DNA from: Spironucleus salmonicida
Taxonomy: Eukaryota > Fornicata > Diplomonadida > Hexamitidae
Direction: 5' to 3'
Length of the DNA stretch: 64,000 bases
NCBI GenBank assembly: GCA_000497125.2
Contig: CM035319.1
Span: forward strand, 1-64,000
Shown here piece after piece: positions 36,601-51,534 of the stretch. The notes under the pieces are model-generated. The model was not told the origin of the DNA. It was given only the letters and a program-made list of their open reading frames with translations, and searched no databases. Position numbers and translations under genes: made by a program. Positions within the stretch are counted from its first letter, which is position 1; every line of letters begins with the position of its first letter.

Positions 36601-39600
36601 GAGCTCTTAGTAAACCTTAAACTACCTTAGAAACATCACGAAGTGTGAAGGAATAATGCATTTTTGAAGGAGTTGGCTTTAAAATACCAGATAAATTGTG
36701 ATAAATAGCAATTAATGCTTTGACAATTCCAGTGGAGCTAGAAATAATATCAGAATTATATTTATAATAATTAAGATGAGATGATAGTATTTGATCATAA
36801 ATTTTAATTAACGAATCATCCTCTGATTCTGGTTAATTAATTAAAATAAAACTTGTTGTTAACCTTGTAGTTAAAGATTCTCTACCTCCGCCAGGTGGTG
36901 CACACGAAGCAAGAATCTTTGTATCTTGTATCTTCTTGAAAAACAATTCTTTTCTATCATAGAAACCATCGGTATCTAATAAGAATCTGATAAATTCAAT
37001 TGGTTGTGAGCATTCATATATGTCTTTAGCAGGCAAATTCAAATCATCTATGTAGATAATACCTTTCTTTCCAATGATAGGCCCTAATAAATTCTTTCTT
37101 CTTTTCTCTAAAGTATCTTCTAAAATTTACTAAATACGTAAACTTGATGTCCTAGCTGAGAAATTAATCTATATATTTTAAATTATTAATCTAGCATCTA
37201 GGCTGCTTAATAAACTACTTAATACTGAAGTTTTACCAGAACCAGAAGCACCAGTTAGCAGTATATGATTTCCATTCTTCATGAGAGATTCTAAGAAATG
37301 TTAATATCTAACAGTATCCTAAGTGTTAATAAACAAAGATGAAAACGGCAAATTTGGATTATATGTAAATGCTGGAATCAATGCTGCAAACGATGTGAAT
37401 TACACAGGAAGCTGTAATACCTCGCATTATAGCAATTCTTATTACTCTTCAATCCCAGATGCAAATATCTAAGCAACTGTAGAAAAGTTCATTATAATAT
37501 CTTCAGATTTATAAAATAATAGTGGTAATTTTTATGATCCAGCATTTACTAATCTAGGGCAAACCTATCCAACTCCATGGTAAATAGGTAGATGAGCGAA
37601 TGATGCTAAAATCTCAAACTATTAAGTTAAAAATGGCTACCAATCAAGATAATAATCAAATACAGTACCCTAATTAGGAATTAATGATAAATTAACACCT
37701 AAAGGTAACTCTAAATCTAACTTTTCAAATGGAGCTTATCTATCCTCCTCTTATAACTCTCCCTGCTGTAATTTCAGATTAAGTTGTTGTAAATTCTCAT
37801 TTTAAAGCTCAATTTGTAATCTAATTAATGCATCGAAATCTTCTCTGTTCTATTTGTTTCCAGCAGCTAACGTGCCGCCAAAACTCCAAATAAACGAAAA
37901 CATGAATAAATTCTTAATGAGCTATTATACCTATTTGAACTCCTCAGACTGTAAAATAAAGTCTAAAATTTGCTAAATAACCTCTTCTTCAGAAGGAGGT
38001 TGAGACAGCATAATCTGGTTTCTATACAAGAACTGCAATGTCAAAAATCTAATAAAAACTGAAAAATCAAGTTAGTCCATAATTGGACTGTCCTCTGCTT
38101 TTTGAGCATCTGCTAATCCATTTTCGGTAGCAAATTTATCCAGTTCTTCTTATTAATCCAATTGAGACTACGCCGACATAGATCTGTTGTATTTGAGCAA
38201 AGACCCAAAGATGAGCAAAATTTAATTAACTAACTAATACTCATTGGTATTAATGTACAGGTTACGTACAGTAGATGCGTATTTCAGACCAATTGGAACG
38301 AAAATTGCCATAAGTTTCACAAATAAACCTTTTAATTTTTCGTAAATGATCATTTCAATGCATTTTGTTGTGATATCTTCGTCTTATGCATCTTTCAAGG
38401 ATTTAAATAAGAAAAGTTGGTCAAATTCAGAGTCTAGCCAGGAAATGACAATATGGTCCCATCTAACTATTTATTATTCTAGGCTTTTGGTTACTGCATG
38501 TTTAAGGACTTTAGCATCGAGTTCGGCCTTTTCATCATCTGTCAAGCTCTTAAAATTCTGTGGTCTCAGGTGAATTGCTGAAATTTATAAAGTATCAGCC
38601 AAAGTGCATTCAGGATAAAATAATATGCCTAGCCTAGAGACTGTAGCTGGAGATGCATGTTTAAGTGATTCGCATTCAAACAGAATACTAATGTAATCAT
38701 TGATTTTAAGCCTTTCTGAGTTGGCTAGGCATAAAAGCTTCGAATCATCTAACAATGAATTCATGGTTTCAATCCATTCTGTGGATACGTGTGAATCAAA
38801 CAAAATAAATTATTTAATTGCAGTGTCGGCATCTTTTGTATCTGAAAGACAAGTCCTCATAATATTACCTAAAAGACCGTCCTTCCATTCTCCTGAAACA
38901 TCATCATAAGCACCATAAATTTCGTTGATAGTGATAGCCTTAGAGTTAATAAGATGAGTTTGTGTCTTATTAACAACTGACATGGGGAAATTACTGTCAA
39001 ATATTTTCTTATCTTCAGGTGAATACTGAGTATTAACGATTTCACGCAAATATCCTAATGCTTCTGTCATTGTATTAAGAGAAACAGTTTTTCCTGATTT
39101 TGCAGGGCCCATCATTAAAACACCATGACGAATCTACGACGTTTCAAATAGTTGATTAATCTTTTAAACTACCACTTAATTAACTTACAAGTTGTGCTCT
39201 CTTAAGGATCTCTCTATACATTTCTACAAATCTTGGTTCGGCTATTGAACATACTATTCGTTTGGGAATAAATCATTAATAATACCCATAAACAAATCCC
39301 TATCATCTGCCTCCATACGAGGAAGATTCGAATCTTACATTGCTCTGATTAACACCTATTCTTCTGATTAATCTTCAAATTTTCTGCGAAGGTTACCAGC
39401 CATCGATAAAACTGATTTTGTACCTCTCATACCGAAATCATACGAATTAGATTGGGATAATTATTCTGAAGATAATTTATATAACTAAACAACCTTTCTA
39501 GATAGTGGTTTAGCTTGTGTAAATCCTTATGAGAAAAGGATAATTTCTGAGATGAGTGAATAATCTGGAACAACCATAGAAAATGTACGGAATAAGTTCT

Positions 39601-42600
39601 TTAAATTTTATGGTAATTCTGCTCTACCAGCATAACCTGGATTAAGCGATATAGCTATAATAGTATCTGGATTGAGTTATATTTCGTATCCCTAAAACAG
39701 GAAAGGACCATTAAGCCCACCATTTCGAGCCATCTTAAGACCGTCTAAGATTTACTTAATTGATCCAGCTATAACCGATAATAATGACAATTCAAGTCTA
39801 TTAAATTCATCTAGGCAAGAACCTGCTCCTGTCATACAGAATCCCATAAAGAATCTATTCATAACATAAACTTCTACGTTATCTGAGCAATTGAAAACGA
39901 CACAAGCATTTCCTCTGGCCTTATTTTGATCCTTTGTTGTTTCAGATTTACCAGTACCTGCAGGTCCTGATAAATTGATAGCCTTTGAATTTTATACAGC
40001 ACAAGCTATATGTAAATAAACTAAATCTGTTAAAGGAGTAATAACCAAGCGTGGCGATGCACCTAAATATTCATTTTAATAAGGTAAAATTGTAGTATTT
40101 TACTTTAGTAATAATGGCACATCTGGATCCTATAAATTATAATAATATCGTAAGAGTTTTTAGAATTCAAAATCTTCAGTTGTAGTAAGTCTCTAATTCA
40201 ATAATACCTAAATTGTATCTCTATTATGTGTTTCAATAGTTGCTAAAGCAGTAACTGAGCAACGCTATAACTTATTAAGTCCCCCTTTGATTAACACTAT
40301 CAGCCCCTACAAATCGCTTTCGTATCTTTACAAATACTAACTCAATGCATTTTATTTCTTGTCATATTCTTCATTCTTCATGAATCCCATCTCCCTTAGA
40401 TCACATGTTCCGTCCAAAGCTTCAGAAATATTAGCACACCAAAATGTACAACTTCCAGCAATAACTGACTGGGCATGGTTAGATAAAATCCATTAACCAC
40501 GGTCTTTATACTCCTTAAATGATTCAATAGCAGTCTTTATGGACTTTGCTACTGTCTACTTCATTTTCTACTCTAATGTCGTAAGCCAAACTGTCATAGA
40601 ACCTCTAGGCTTGACTGTCTAAATAAGGGTCATCTTTTCACCTTCTTCTGAATTTAATGCAGAAATTTCAAGACCACCTGCCTATTAGTTCATAAACATA
40701 TCGACTGAAACTACATTTTCAAATAATTTTCTCATATGTTAATTTAACTGAAGGGGATTCTTTGCTAAAGCTAGGAGATCTAACAGCTCGTCATCAGAAA
40801 TAAAGAATAATCTTGGAAATGCCATGCGTTTAGTCTACAAAAAGTCATCTAGAGATTTTTAAATCTGGTCCAATATTTATTCATATCTACGCAACTATGA
40901 TTCTAAAACCGAAATCTTAGGGTTTGAATTTTCATCTCGCTACGAGATTTAATAGTTTGTTACTTTCAATGCTTGGGGATATTCATAAATCTTCTACATT
41001 AACTTCTTCCAAAATGAATCCAAATCCAAAAACATTTTTGATTCGTTTGGCAACTATCTTTAAATATCGCTTGACGCGAAAATATTAAGTAAATATAAAT
41101 AACCTTTCTATACCTTGAGAAATACGTCTAAACAGGTTGATAGATGTGAAAGCTATTTTAATAACACATTGACCTCATCTTAGATAGGCTTAGCATATTT
41201 AGAGCTAGCTATGCCTTAAACTACTAGTAATGAGTCATCCAATTTAGCAATAAGATCAGCAGTGTCATATAAAATAAAAATATCTCCAATAGATGCATGA
41301 GGTTTAATAAGTAGGTCAATAGTTTACCATTCTAAATTAACCTTATTAAATGCAGCCTCCAAATTCTATTCATTCGCTGCATTACTACTTACTTGGCTCA
41401 ATTAATCTTTGTATACAAGAGCCTTGTTAAACACCAACCAATTAATACTAATAACAGGAACTTCTTTCTCATCCTTTTATGCCTTATTAACTATCTACAT
41501 TGGTACTTGAATGTTAAGTGCATTACCTACCTCTTACCAATGACGCTCTTTTAGAGCTGGATTATCCAAAGATTAAACAATAGGGATTATCTAACGTAAT
41601 TCTGTCACGCGTTGCTTTAAAACTCCTGGCATTTCTGAGCTTAAGATTGATCTTTCACATTAAAATGCTGTTTTGCCAATATTGGCTACAAGTTGATTTA
41701 ATATTTCGTGGTCCAAATCACCAAAGAAATTTTATCGTGAAATATTTAGTTATTCCTTCTAAAATTCTAAAGAAGCTGACCACAAGTTATCATATTATCT
41801 AATATGTTAGGCAACTTTCTCTAGTAGAGGGAAATCAGTCTACTCTGACCCTAAATTAGACTAGTATTTCTAAATTGTTTTGATCTTAGCTTCAACTAAA
41901 TCCAATTCTGATCTTTAAAAATTTGTCTTCTCAGTTCTATGCTTCAGATGGATAAATATATTGGATAATTTTAAGTGCGGGGGAATCTCCTTCTCTAATA
42001 ATTTTTAGATGTCCTGTTTCTGTGTTTCATCTAAACTTTAACGACTTTATTCTTCATTTTCTTCGGCTCCTTCCTCCTATTCTTCTTTTTCTACTTCAAT
42101 TTATTCCTCTTCCTCTTCTTAAATCTCTTCACCTAAACCATCTTCTTCTGATTCCTCTTCTTCGACTTCTTTATTTTCTAAATAATAATTGTGTTAACTA
42201 ATTAAAAAGTCATAAGTTAATTTTGATGGTGACATCATCATGTAGTCGGGAAGTATTTAAGCTTTTAAAGTTTAAATTTCGTTCTCTAACTCAGGGAATG
42301 TACCTACTTTTTCTTATTTGCTGAGTGCTATTGTTAACTAATTCTAAATTTCCGTCTATTAATCTTTTCTCTAAATAAATTCTTTCATATAAATATTGAA
42401 AAATTAAGACATATCCGATAAGGTGAACAACTCAACCGTTCGGTTTAATGATTTTAATCTCATCTGAGTAGCAAGATTTTATAAATTATCAAATTCTACC
42501 TTACATTGATCTGATAATATATCTAATTATTTGCTTACATGTGAATCTAGGCCGCCTTCTATAAAGTTTACCTACTATTTAAATACTTCAAAATTTTATA

Positions 42601-45262
42601 AGAATAATTATTACATTAGATTAACTTCTTTGGGAATCTTAAAAGAATGTTAAACACACACATTTAATAATTATAATGAATTGTCAGAAATTGTCTTTAT
42701 GTTATCTATAACTTCTTCTTATATTAACATAACAACGTCTTTATATACAATAAATTCTTAAATTTATTGTGGAATATTATTTAAATACTTTTATAATAAT
42801 ATGATATTGGCTTATAAAACAAATAACCTCTTAAATACAGATAACGGTATGGCCACCTTTAAATAATCTAAAATTCTTTAAGAAACTGGCATAAATGATT
42901 TCTTTAAGTTTGTTAAATCAAAAGAAAATAACTACAAATTAACTTATTCAGGCATAGAATAATGTAATCTTCTATAATGTTCCATCTTATTCAATAATTC
43001 ATTAAATTCAGCGTCCGATATTAAAACTTCTTACATTGTAATCTTTGTTAAGTTTGTAAAAATTGTTAAAGGAACGTCGTTCTTATTTTTAATTTTTAGA
43101 GATGAATATTGTCCAGTCTACGCAAGAATTTCTTTAAATTCTATATCTAAAATTTTAGACTAAAACTCTTGAAAAATATTATTATCATCTTTAACTGACC
43201 TGAATTATAATTTATTATATTCCTCAAGATATTCTAAATATTCTTTCTGTGCATCTTTTCCTCTAGCAGGCCCTGCCCATGAACCATTTATATAACCAAA
43301 AAGTTTGTTTTCGATGGTACCAATATCTAAATTAACACAATCGTTATATGCATCATAAAATGGTTATAAACACTTGCTCCAATTTAAGGCATTATCATAC
43401 TAAACCTTAAGTAAATTTGTAATATCTTATAATAACGTAGAAAATCCTACATTAGATGTAAATAAAATAGAAAGATCAGGTGCATTTATCTCTTAAAGAA
43501 GTGCTAATTTATTACCATCTTATAAACCTAACTAGACATCACCAGATATAACTGGCAGTGATACATCTGCAAACTCCTCGTGGTTCATTAATCTTCTTAC
43601 TGACGTTTCAACTGAAAGAACACTTTCAGTAAATCCTTCAAAAGAACGCTAGAAATCACCTGTAGATGGTGTAAGCACAATTGAGGCCTACTATCCAGGT
43701 CCTACATCATTACCAGGTGTTCTTTAATCATCTTCTATGCGTAAATCACGAGGTCCTACCGGAACTTTATTTTAAACTGGAGCGGTAAAGCTGGCATTAC
43801 TTAGATTAGATAGATTAGATAGCATTGACCTCATTGAATCATTTTTAACAAATAAATTTGATTTCGGTTCTACATAATGATCGCTTTAGCATATAATGCT
43901 TCCAAGGAAAAATGTATTCTTTGAAGAACCCACAACTTTACTTAAAGCATCTTCGTCAAATTCTTCAATATCCTCTCCAACTTCTTCATCTCCAAATCTA
44001 TAGAGTCCTTCTTTTTCTCTTTGCAATAATTCGGCTTGTGAGGCAATAATATTTTCAGGAAGAATTTCTTCGCCAGCTAAGGTCATTTTAGTTTTGAAAC
44101 CTTCTAATGTACCAAACGCAAAGTCATATAATGAATCCATTAACATGAAATCTGTAAGACGCAAATAATTTAACATTCTCTTACATGCATTCATTCTCGA
44201 TGCCCTTTCGGTGTAAGAAATTGCTGTTTTTACTGTTTTCTAGACCTTTTCATCATCAGAATCATCATTGTTTTACGCGAACAACATCAGAATAGTTTAG
44301 TCTATAGACTATCTCGTCTGTTATGAAACTATATTTAGAACAGAATCAAATAATTCTGATAACTCAGTGCATCTTTGTAATGTTAATGCATCAAATTGAT
44401 CAATAGTAAAAGGAAATACATGAACTTTACTATCTTGATGGAAAATAGAAGCATTTTCATCATCTATTTGAACTTATTTACCATAATTGAAATCCTAAAA
44501 TTATTTAAGTAATAAATTTTAACTTCTTTTGCCTTTATATTAATCAGTTTATATAACTTTTAGCGAACGAATGCCATCAGTACACTCTAACACTACAAAT
44601 AATGACTATCGTAAAAACTAATTAACTGTGAATAAGTTTTACTGCAGTAATCCAATACTTCTTACTCGTCGGTTCTTTGGAACCGCCTTTTTTAATAGAT
44701 ACAAAGGCTTCCATATTCTAAAATTCTTAAATATGCTAATTTTTCTAAGCTTCTCTAATTTAAGTAATTCATCTAACCACTCCTATAAAGGTGTAAAAGA
44801 TTAGTTCTGGTTGCTAATATGCGCAACACCAGTGGATGAAATAGTATAATAATCCTTTACGTCAATCAGCTAATGAGGACATATAAAATACTAAAACATA
44901 TCTCCTTAATCTAGTTTATCAGCTCTTTACATATAGAAAAATGTACCCTCTGGTGCATTTTTAAGTCTCTTTATGGCTTCAAAAGGTTTAATAAATGAAG
45001 TAATAATTAATCTTTCATCTTATTTCTTAGAAGACTCAGAATTAGCTTTAGCTACTTGTTAATTTTTGATCTATGAGAAATGGGCATTGGATGCTGCCGC
45101 CTGACCTCCTCTGAGTACAGTGGCTGGCTTTTTGGGAAATTAAGGGTTAGATTCTGGTAATAGTTTAGGTAATTGCGATGGCTATTTTAATGCATACAAT
45201 CTAGCCTTCAATACCTCTGAAGGGTCTAAACTTTAACTCAATTCTTAGTTGAGATTAGACAT
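30608..45262 (-). CDS. DNAH: Axonemal dynein heavy chain, complete, intronless
   Basis: 4,884 codons in one open frame. The tail occupies roughly residues 1-1400, with a very acidic insert (Glu-rich, near 1030-1070). The linker is followed by the motor ring. AAA1 P-loop GPAGTGKSETT is at about 1765, with CLDEFNRLEL as Walker B. AAA2 GPAKSGKT is at about 2050, AAA3 GASGSGKT at about 2670 with ASCAPPGGGR, and AAA4 GVGGSGRKSL at about 3040. A coiled-coil stalk, AAA5 and AAA6 follow. The C-terminal barrel ends SPVYRTSQRAG, STGHSTNFVLPL, the family's terminal block. Heavy chains are the ATP-driven microtubule motors of axonemal arms, so the organism makes a motile flagellum or cilium. Length and end sequence suit an axonemal rather than cytoplasmic chain; the arm type is not assigned. 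AAA1 Walker B lacks the usual Trp of GAWGCFDEFNR (here GAGSCLDEFNR). Confidence 0.95.
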
Positions 45263-45344
45263 TTTGCGGAATTGAAGTGGGAAAATTTTATTAAATATTA
45301 TACAAAATACCACAGAAAATAAAATGCAGGTAAAGTAAAAAATA

Positions 45345-46541
45345 TCATATTTTGAGTCCAATGGACACATTCTCTAGCCCTAATTTCTATGCATCAATTG
45401 TTCCATAATTAATAAAATCTTAGCAATCTTTTTCATCTTCAAATAGAATTTCTAGTCCGTTTTCTATTTCAACAATATCATAAAAATTATATTTCTACGC
45501 AATCACCTTAATTTTATTGATAATTATATTTCCATATATAACTGCGGAAACTGTTTGTATTCCAGTAAATTATATATCACTATTTTAAAAAAATTCACAA
45601 ACTCTTTTTCTTAATTCTGAACTCGAAATAAACAAAGTATTTAATGCTTTTTTCTATGCGAATAATAAACTATAACTCAATCCAAATTTTTTGCATAACT
45701 TATTCTCTAATGCTTATATAAATTCATCGTCTTTATCTACTATTGTCACTGAAAAACATTCTTTATATTTAACTTCTACTTCATTATTTATTTGACTTAA
45801 ATCTAAAATTTATGACTATGGAAGCGGTGTAATCTAAATTTTAAGTGGACGTAATGTTTTAACTCTTAAATCAGTTGCAGTGGGATTTTAAACCGACCCT
45901 TATCCTTTAAATATAGTGTCTGCAAATACAGTATCTTCTAATGAATGCTTTAGGGTTACATTTTATGCCTTAATTGTTTCATGTAAAGTTTGCATAAATG
46001 GTTATAAATTCTAGCAACTTAACATTTTTTCTAGTTCAGGTGTTTTTTATTTTGTAGCCTTTTATGAATAAGGCGAGACATAAGTCTCACGGGAAGAATT
46101 TTACTTAGATCGCACAGATTGTGCTGAGTCTGGAGTCTATTTACTATAATAACTATTACTTATTTATAATTGTGGAATTTATTTTTGCTTAGTATATTGC
46201 TTTTATATTTAAAAATTTAGTCTAGGAGGGGATTAAATAGTCTCTTTTATTTCTGGCTTATTATCAATAATATTATTTGTAAGCTGATATATAAGTTTAT
46301 CTTTATCTTCAATAATTTTATCATATTTAGCAATTAATAAATTGATATAGGTATTTTTATCATCAATTTCTGATTGAAGATATACGATTTGTTTTTCTTG
46401 TAGTTAATCTTTCAATTCATATTATTATACTTAATGTTTAAGAAGGTCTAGTTATTATTTTAATTCAAAAATTGAAATATCTACAATCTTATGAGATTTA
46501 GGACTTTGCTAAACATTATATGTGGGATATTGAATTGGCAT
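45345..46541 (-). CDS. Coiled-coil protein of unknown function, 398 aa
   Basis: 398 codons. Residues 20-95 form a strong coiled coil (ISIFELKQQLDLLKHQ, KDKLIYQLTNNII). A Gln/Ser/Lys-rich disordered segment runs to about 190. The rest is a compact-looking alpha/beta domain (VKTLRPLKIQITPL, FSVTIVDKDDEFI, VSAVIYGNIIINKIKVIAQ, YNFYDIVEIENGLEIL). No family recognised. The gene lies 82 bases upstream of the dynein start on the same strand and diverges from the ABC transporter. Coiled coil plus position could fit an axonemal or basal-body protein, but that is inference from the neighbour only. Confidence 0.75.
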
Positions 46542-46632
46542 TTTCACACTGAGTAAAATAGTTTTTAATAATATTATATAGTAATACAAATATGACACTT
46601 TACAATGTTTTAATAAGTTTACATTTTTTAAA
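46542..46632. promoter_or_regulatory. Divergent spacer between coiled-coil gene and ABCA gene
   Basis: 91 AT-rich bases between opposite start codons. Presumed shared promoter; no motif assigned. Confidence 0.4.
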
Positions 46633-49600
46633 ATGAGAAAACCTTTAAAAGGCATGATGTATTATGAATATTTAACTCTAAATAATCCAATTTTTATTCT
46701 TATTATAATTGCTCCCGCTATATCTGCTATATTAATTAAGTACTTTTTTAATGCGGTATTACCATCTGAATTTATTTTAAAGCCAATAGAACAGTAAAAA
46801 TTATTTACTATTAAAGGATTTGAGTATAATATTTTTAATTATTCCCCATTTACGCCTTATATGCAAGAGTTTACATAATTATATACCTAAAATCTGAAGT
46901 TACTATTACAATAAAATATAGATTTAAAATATGTACCATCTTATAACGTAAATATCAAGTATGACGGATTTTCTAATTATTAAGATCTAGAATTATTTGG
47001 TGTTGTTGACTTAATCAACTAAAATCCTTCTCTGTATGATTATTATTTATTGAAATATGGAATTACCACAGAATAATTCACGTATCTTAAAAATATTTAC
47101 AAACCATCTTTATTTTCTATTATTGAATAAAACTCTACCATTTAAATCATATATAATTAGACAGCTTTTGATTAATTTACAGAAAATTAATCGTTTACCG
47201 TTTTGACGTTCTTCAAATACTATAATAATATACTTAAAAATATTTTCTATCTAAAATTTGTTGAAACTAGCTAAAGCATAAATATTTAACTTTAAGCATT
47301 ACCTAATAATCAGAATTCTTACCAAGAATTTGCTAATGTAGATCGTGCAACTATCTAGCTAAGTTTTATTCTTTTGTTGACATGCATCTAGTATTTCTCA
47401 TCCAGAGATAGAGGAAATGGTCATTTTATTCTTAGATAAGCTAGTCTTAATGAATATATTTACTGGACTGTTCGTCTTTTTTCGACTCTTATTTTCAGTT
47501 TTCTATCATCAATTATATTGTTGATAGTATGTTCTCTTAATACAATAGGATATATTAATGCTTTAACATGGTATGAATTATTCTATTGTTCGTGTATAAT
47601 ATCATTACAAGTCAGCTCTGGTGCATTGTTAATATCTGCAGTTTTTGGTGGAAAGTCAGTTATATTACCGCTAATTATTTCCATTATCCTTGGCATATCA
47701 GTTAACTTCATATTAGAAATAATATTTTATAATATTATGGCTAGTGAATCTGTGTATGACCCTTCTATAATTAATTAGGGTATTTAAGTACTGCTAACAT
47801 ATGTTATGCATGGGTTTTCTATGTTTTTTATTACCGATAAAGCATAATTTTAAGATAATTCGTTATAACTATGTGGAACATAAACAACTTTAGAATAATT
47901 ATGCATATATACTATACCTAGTTTTCAAACTTAATTTTTTATAAGCTTATTAAAATTTACAGTTTATTTAACATTAACATATTGTATTGCATATACGAAG
48001 AAAGAATTATGCTGGCCAGGTAGAATAATTCCAAGATTTAAACGAAGAAGAAATGTTAATAACTAAGTAAATATTGATTTGCTGACAATTTTCAACAAAA
48101 AGACAAAAATAATCTAAAACGCAAATCTTTATTTATAAAATTAGTTTAAGACATCGTTAATTGGTTTATCAGGATGTGGTAAATCTACTCTTCTTCAAGT
48201 ACTATCAGGGCAATAAAAACCAAATCAAATATAGGGTACGATTTATGGCTATAATTTGTCTTCTTTTAATGATATTTACTTATTAAAAAGAATAATAGGT
48301 TATTGCCCATAAAATAATTGTAATATTTTTACACAATTTTCAGTTAAATAAAATATCATGGTAATTAGTATGATAAAAGGTCTATAGGTCGAAGCAGAAC
48401 TTGGACTAGATCTGTAATCCAAATAAAAAATATATACACTTTCTGGAGGATAACTGCGCCGAGTTAGTATATTAAATTCTATTTAAGGAATTAATAAAAT
48501 TCTATTTTTAGATGAAATTACCAGTGGACTAGATCCTCTAAATTGTAGTTTAGTAGATACATTTTTATAAGAATAGCAAATATCATTTATTTTGTCTACG
48601 CATGATATGATACAAGTATAAAATGTTGCGTAAAATTTTCTAATAATATAAAATCATTAAATATTATTATTATCTGTATAAGATATCATAAACTAAAGTC
48701 TTAATAAATTGGCAATCAAAGTATTTGTTGATTAAATTAGCTAAGATCAAATCATATAGGCATTGCATTAACAAATGAATTTAGAACCAGCTTTTAAAGT
48801 TAAGAATTATTTTTAAATAAATGTAACATAAGTCAGAAGTGTGTAACTTTAAGAAATTATTCAATTATTAGAACAGTTTAAGTAGAATAACTAAATTGAT
48901 TAATATTAATTCTTGAAATAAGATATTACAGAAGTTCTATAAAATTTTATGAATAACGAATAGTTATAAGAAACTGGAAATATTATGTAAGATTAATTAC
49001 TTAAATAAAATAAGTTTTTATTGTTTTAAAAATTCTTCTTTATTAATGAAAGTAAGTCTTTACTTCCATTTTATCTTCTTTTCCCTGTTATTTTATTAGT
49101 ATTTGTTATGTTTATATTTGGTATTTCATGCTTTCTAAATAATTATCTAGATACTGAAGTACTCAGATTAAACAACTTGGTATTTGCATCTCTTTAATAA
49201 GAGTGTTAACTTTGTTGTGGAAATTTTAATCCCGATACACTTATTTAATGTAAAACCTAAAATAATTGTTTTTCTAGTACTCAAGGTGGGTTTTATTCTC
49301 CAGGTTCATGTTATTAACTATAACTTTTATTAGGTTTTGAAGCCGATGATCCAAAGGTAAGGAACCTATAAGAAAGTGTATATCCTTTCTATTCTGGATA
49401 ATTATAAACGAACTAAATATTAATTAAATAAATGTCTAGACATAATATCTATATAAACAAATAAAGTATTTATTACTAAAATTATAGTTTTGAATGTTAA
49501 AAGTTCCTATCAACATGTTATTTCGGTTGTAAATAAACAATAAATATCTTTTCGTGTGAAAAATAGTGTCTAGAAATGTCCAAAGTATAGGTAAGTTGCA

Positions 49601-51534
49601 CTGAACTAATATAAAGAAGTATTCTTCAATATGACTTATACGAAAATGAATAACCTATTTTAAGATCTTTTATAAACTAATAAAAAACAGTGGATATAAC
49701 TAACTCTGAGATTGATAATTTTGGCGGGCTGTATTATCAATAACTATAGGTATCATAACTATTTCCGATCTTTAATAGGTCATATATAGTTATTGAAAAT
49801 AATAATGTAAAAGTCTTATCTCACCTTCCATTTATTATAGGCACTACAGGGTACTTTGAATAAATTCTAATGAGTGGAATCTCTAAGTAATATGCTTATG
49901 GTTTTAGTAAAAATATAACTCCTTAGAATAAAGAATTTTTCACAGAAACAGTGAAACTGATTGGTTAAACGTAGACTAATTTAAAAAAATATTAGCAAAT
50001 TTTTACTCCATAATAGTCTTCAGAGTTATTTTATAGTTTAGGAATAGGTATGGAATCAGAATTTATTGATGGTATAGGGTTTGAGCTTTCATCATTAATG
50101 AATACATAAAAATCTAGATTTTCTAACAGCATTAATCAGATTCTTGTTCGTGCATATGAGCATACTCCTTATAAATATCAAACCTCATCATTTGTTATGT
50201 TCCTTAATTAACTTTTGATAGTACTGTTATTAGTGCCATTTTCGTTTTAAGGAATTAAACTTGGTTATGATTTATCTTCGATATATGAAAACAAGTAATA
50301 CTTAATATTTTCATATAATAATATCTCAAAATAATATATTGATATAACATATTTTTGTTTCAGAATATTGTCATCAATATTGTCGATAATTATGTATACT
50401 CTACTTGCTTTTGCAGCTTAAATTATTACAGTTAGCTAAATTCTAATTCTTTTTATTGTTAGCTTTGTGACAATTTTTACATCTTGTTTCATTGCACTTT
50501 TAGTATTGAGACTTAAACTTGCACCATCTGTCACTACCTTTATCGTAGCATCAATTAATATCATCCTAATATTTCTTTAAATGTTTATGTTTAAAAATTC
50601 TTTTTTGTAAATTGCTATTCCTAGTCTTAGTTCAACAAGTTTTTTTAATAAATAGTCCACATCTTTAGATACAATTTAGCAGCTATTTTACTTTACGATA
50701 TCTTTGTTTTTATGCATTTTCATTCTCAATCATAATCCTTAAGAACCTATACTTTAATGTTCCTCATCTTAATATTAAATTTAAGATGCCGAAATCTCAA
50801 TTTAAGATGTATCAGTTAGTATTTCTTAAAATAAAATACTAAATTCTATTACTTTGAACATAGAAGAACGTTAGATTATTTCTTTAATCGGTCTTTCTGG
50901 CTCTGGAAAAACTACACTGCTTTCTGCTCTGTTAGGCTCGCAGCCATTTACAGGCTCTATTTATCTCTAAAATCAACCAATATAAAAAAATTAATTCTGC
51001 TTTGTTCCATAATTTGATATATTTTTTTCCAACCTAACAATCAAAGATCATATTGACTTCTTTTAAGCTCTAAATTAGTAAAAACTATCAAATTTGCTTG
51101 ATTTTCTTAATCTTGATGATATAAAAAATCGACATGTTCGCCTTCTATCTGGTGGTCAAAAACGACGTTTTTCCTTCGCAGTAGCGCTTTTAAAATAATC
51201 AAATTTGGTACTTTTAGATGAAGTCACAACGGGTCTTTCTCCTGACCTACGTAAACAGATATGGTAAATTATTAGCAGATTAGATAGAACTATTATTAGT
51301 ACTACGCATGATATATAAGAGGTTGAAGCCATTTCAGATAGAATTGTTCTTTTAAAAAGTGGTAAAATTCATTAAAAGAATTGCAATTTTGCAAAAAATG
51401 TTTAGAGAATTTAAAAGGATGATTAGGATTTAGTCATACGAGGTGAAGACTTGCATCGCTTTGAATTTGTTTCTAAGAATAATGTTTAGAGTAAAGATTT
51501 ATTAAGAAAATAGTTTTTAGATTGGATTGGATGA
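46633..51534 (+). CDS. ABCA: ABCA-type full ABC transporter
   Basis: 1,633 codons with the duplicated TMD-NBD-TMD-NBD plan. Half 1 has one N-terminal membrane helix (FILIIIAPAISAILI), a lumenal or extracellular loop of about 200 residues, and a cluster of helices at about 225-460. NBD1 has Walker A GLSGCGKST (about 510), signature LSGGQLRRV, Walker B ILFLDEITSGLDP and STHD. Half 2 has a helix at about 810-835, a large Cys-containing loop (about 840-1180) and a helix cluster at about 1190-1370. NBD2 has Walker A GLSGSGKTT (about 1418), LSGGQKRRF, VLLDEVTTGLSPD and TTHD. All catalytic motifs are present, so both sites look active. The large loop between the first and second helix of each half is the ABCA hallmark; ABCA proteins move lipids or lipid-like substrates. 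Substrate here is unknown. Confidence 0.92.
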
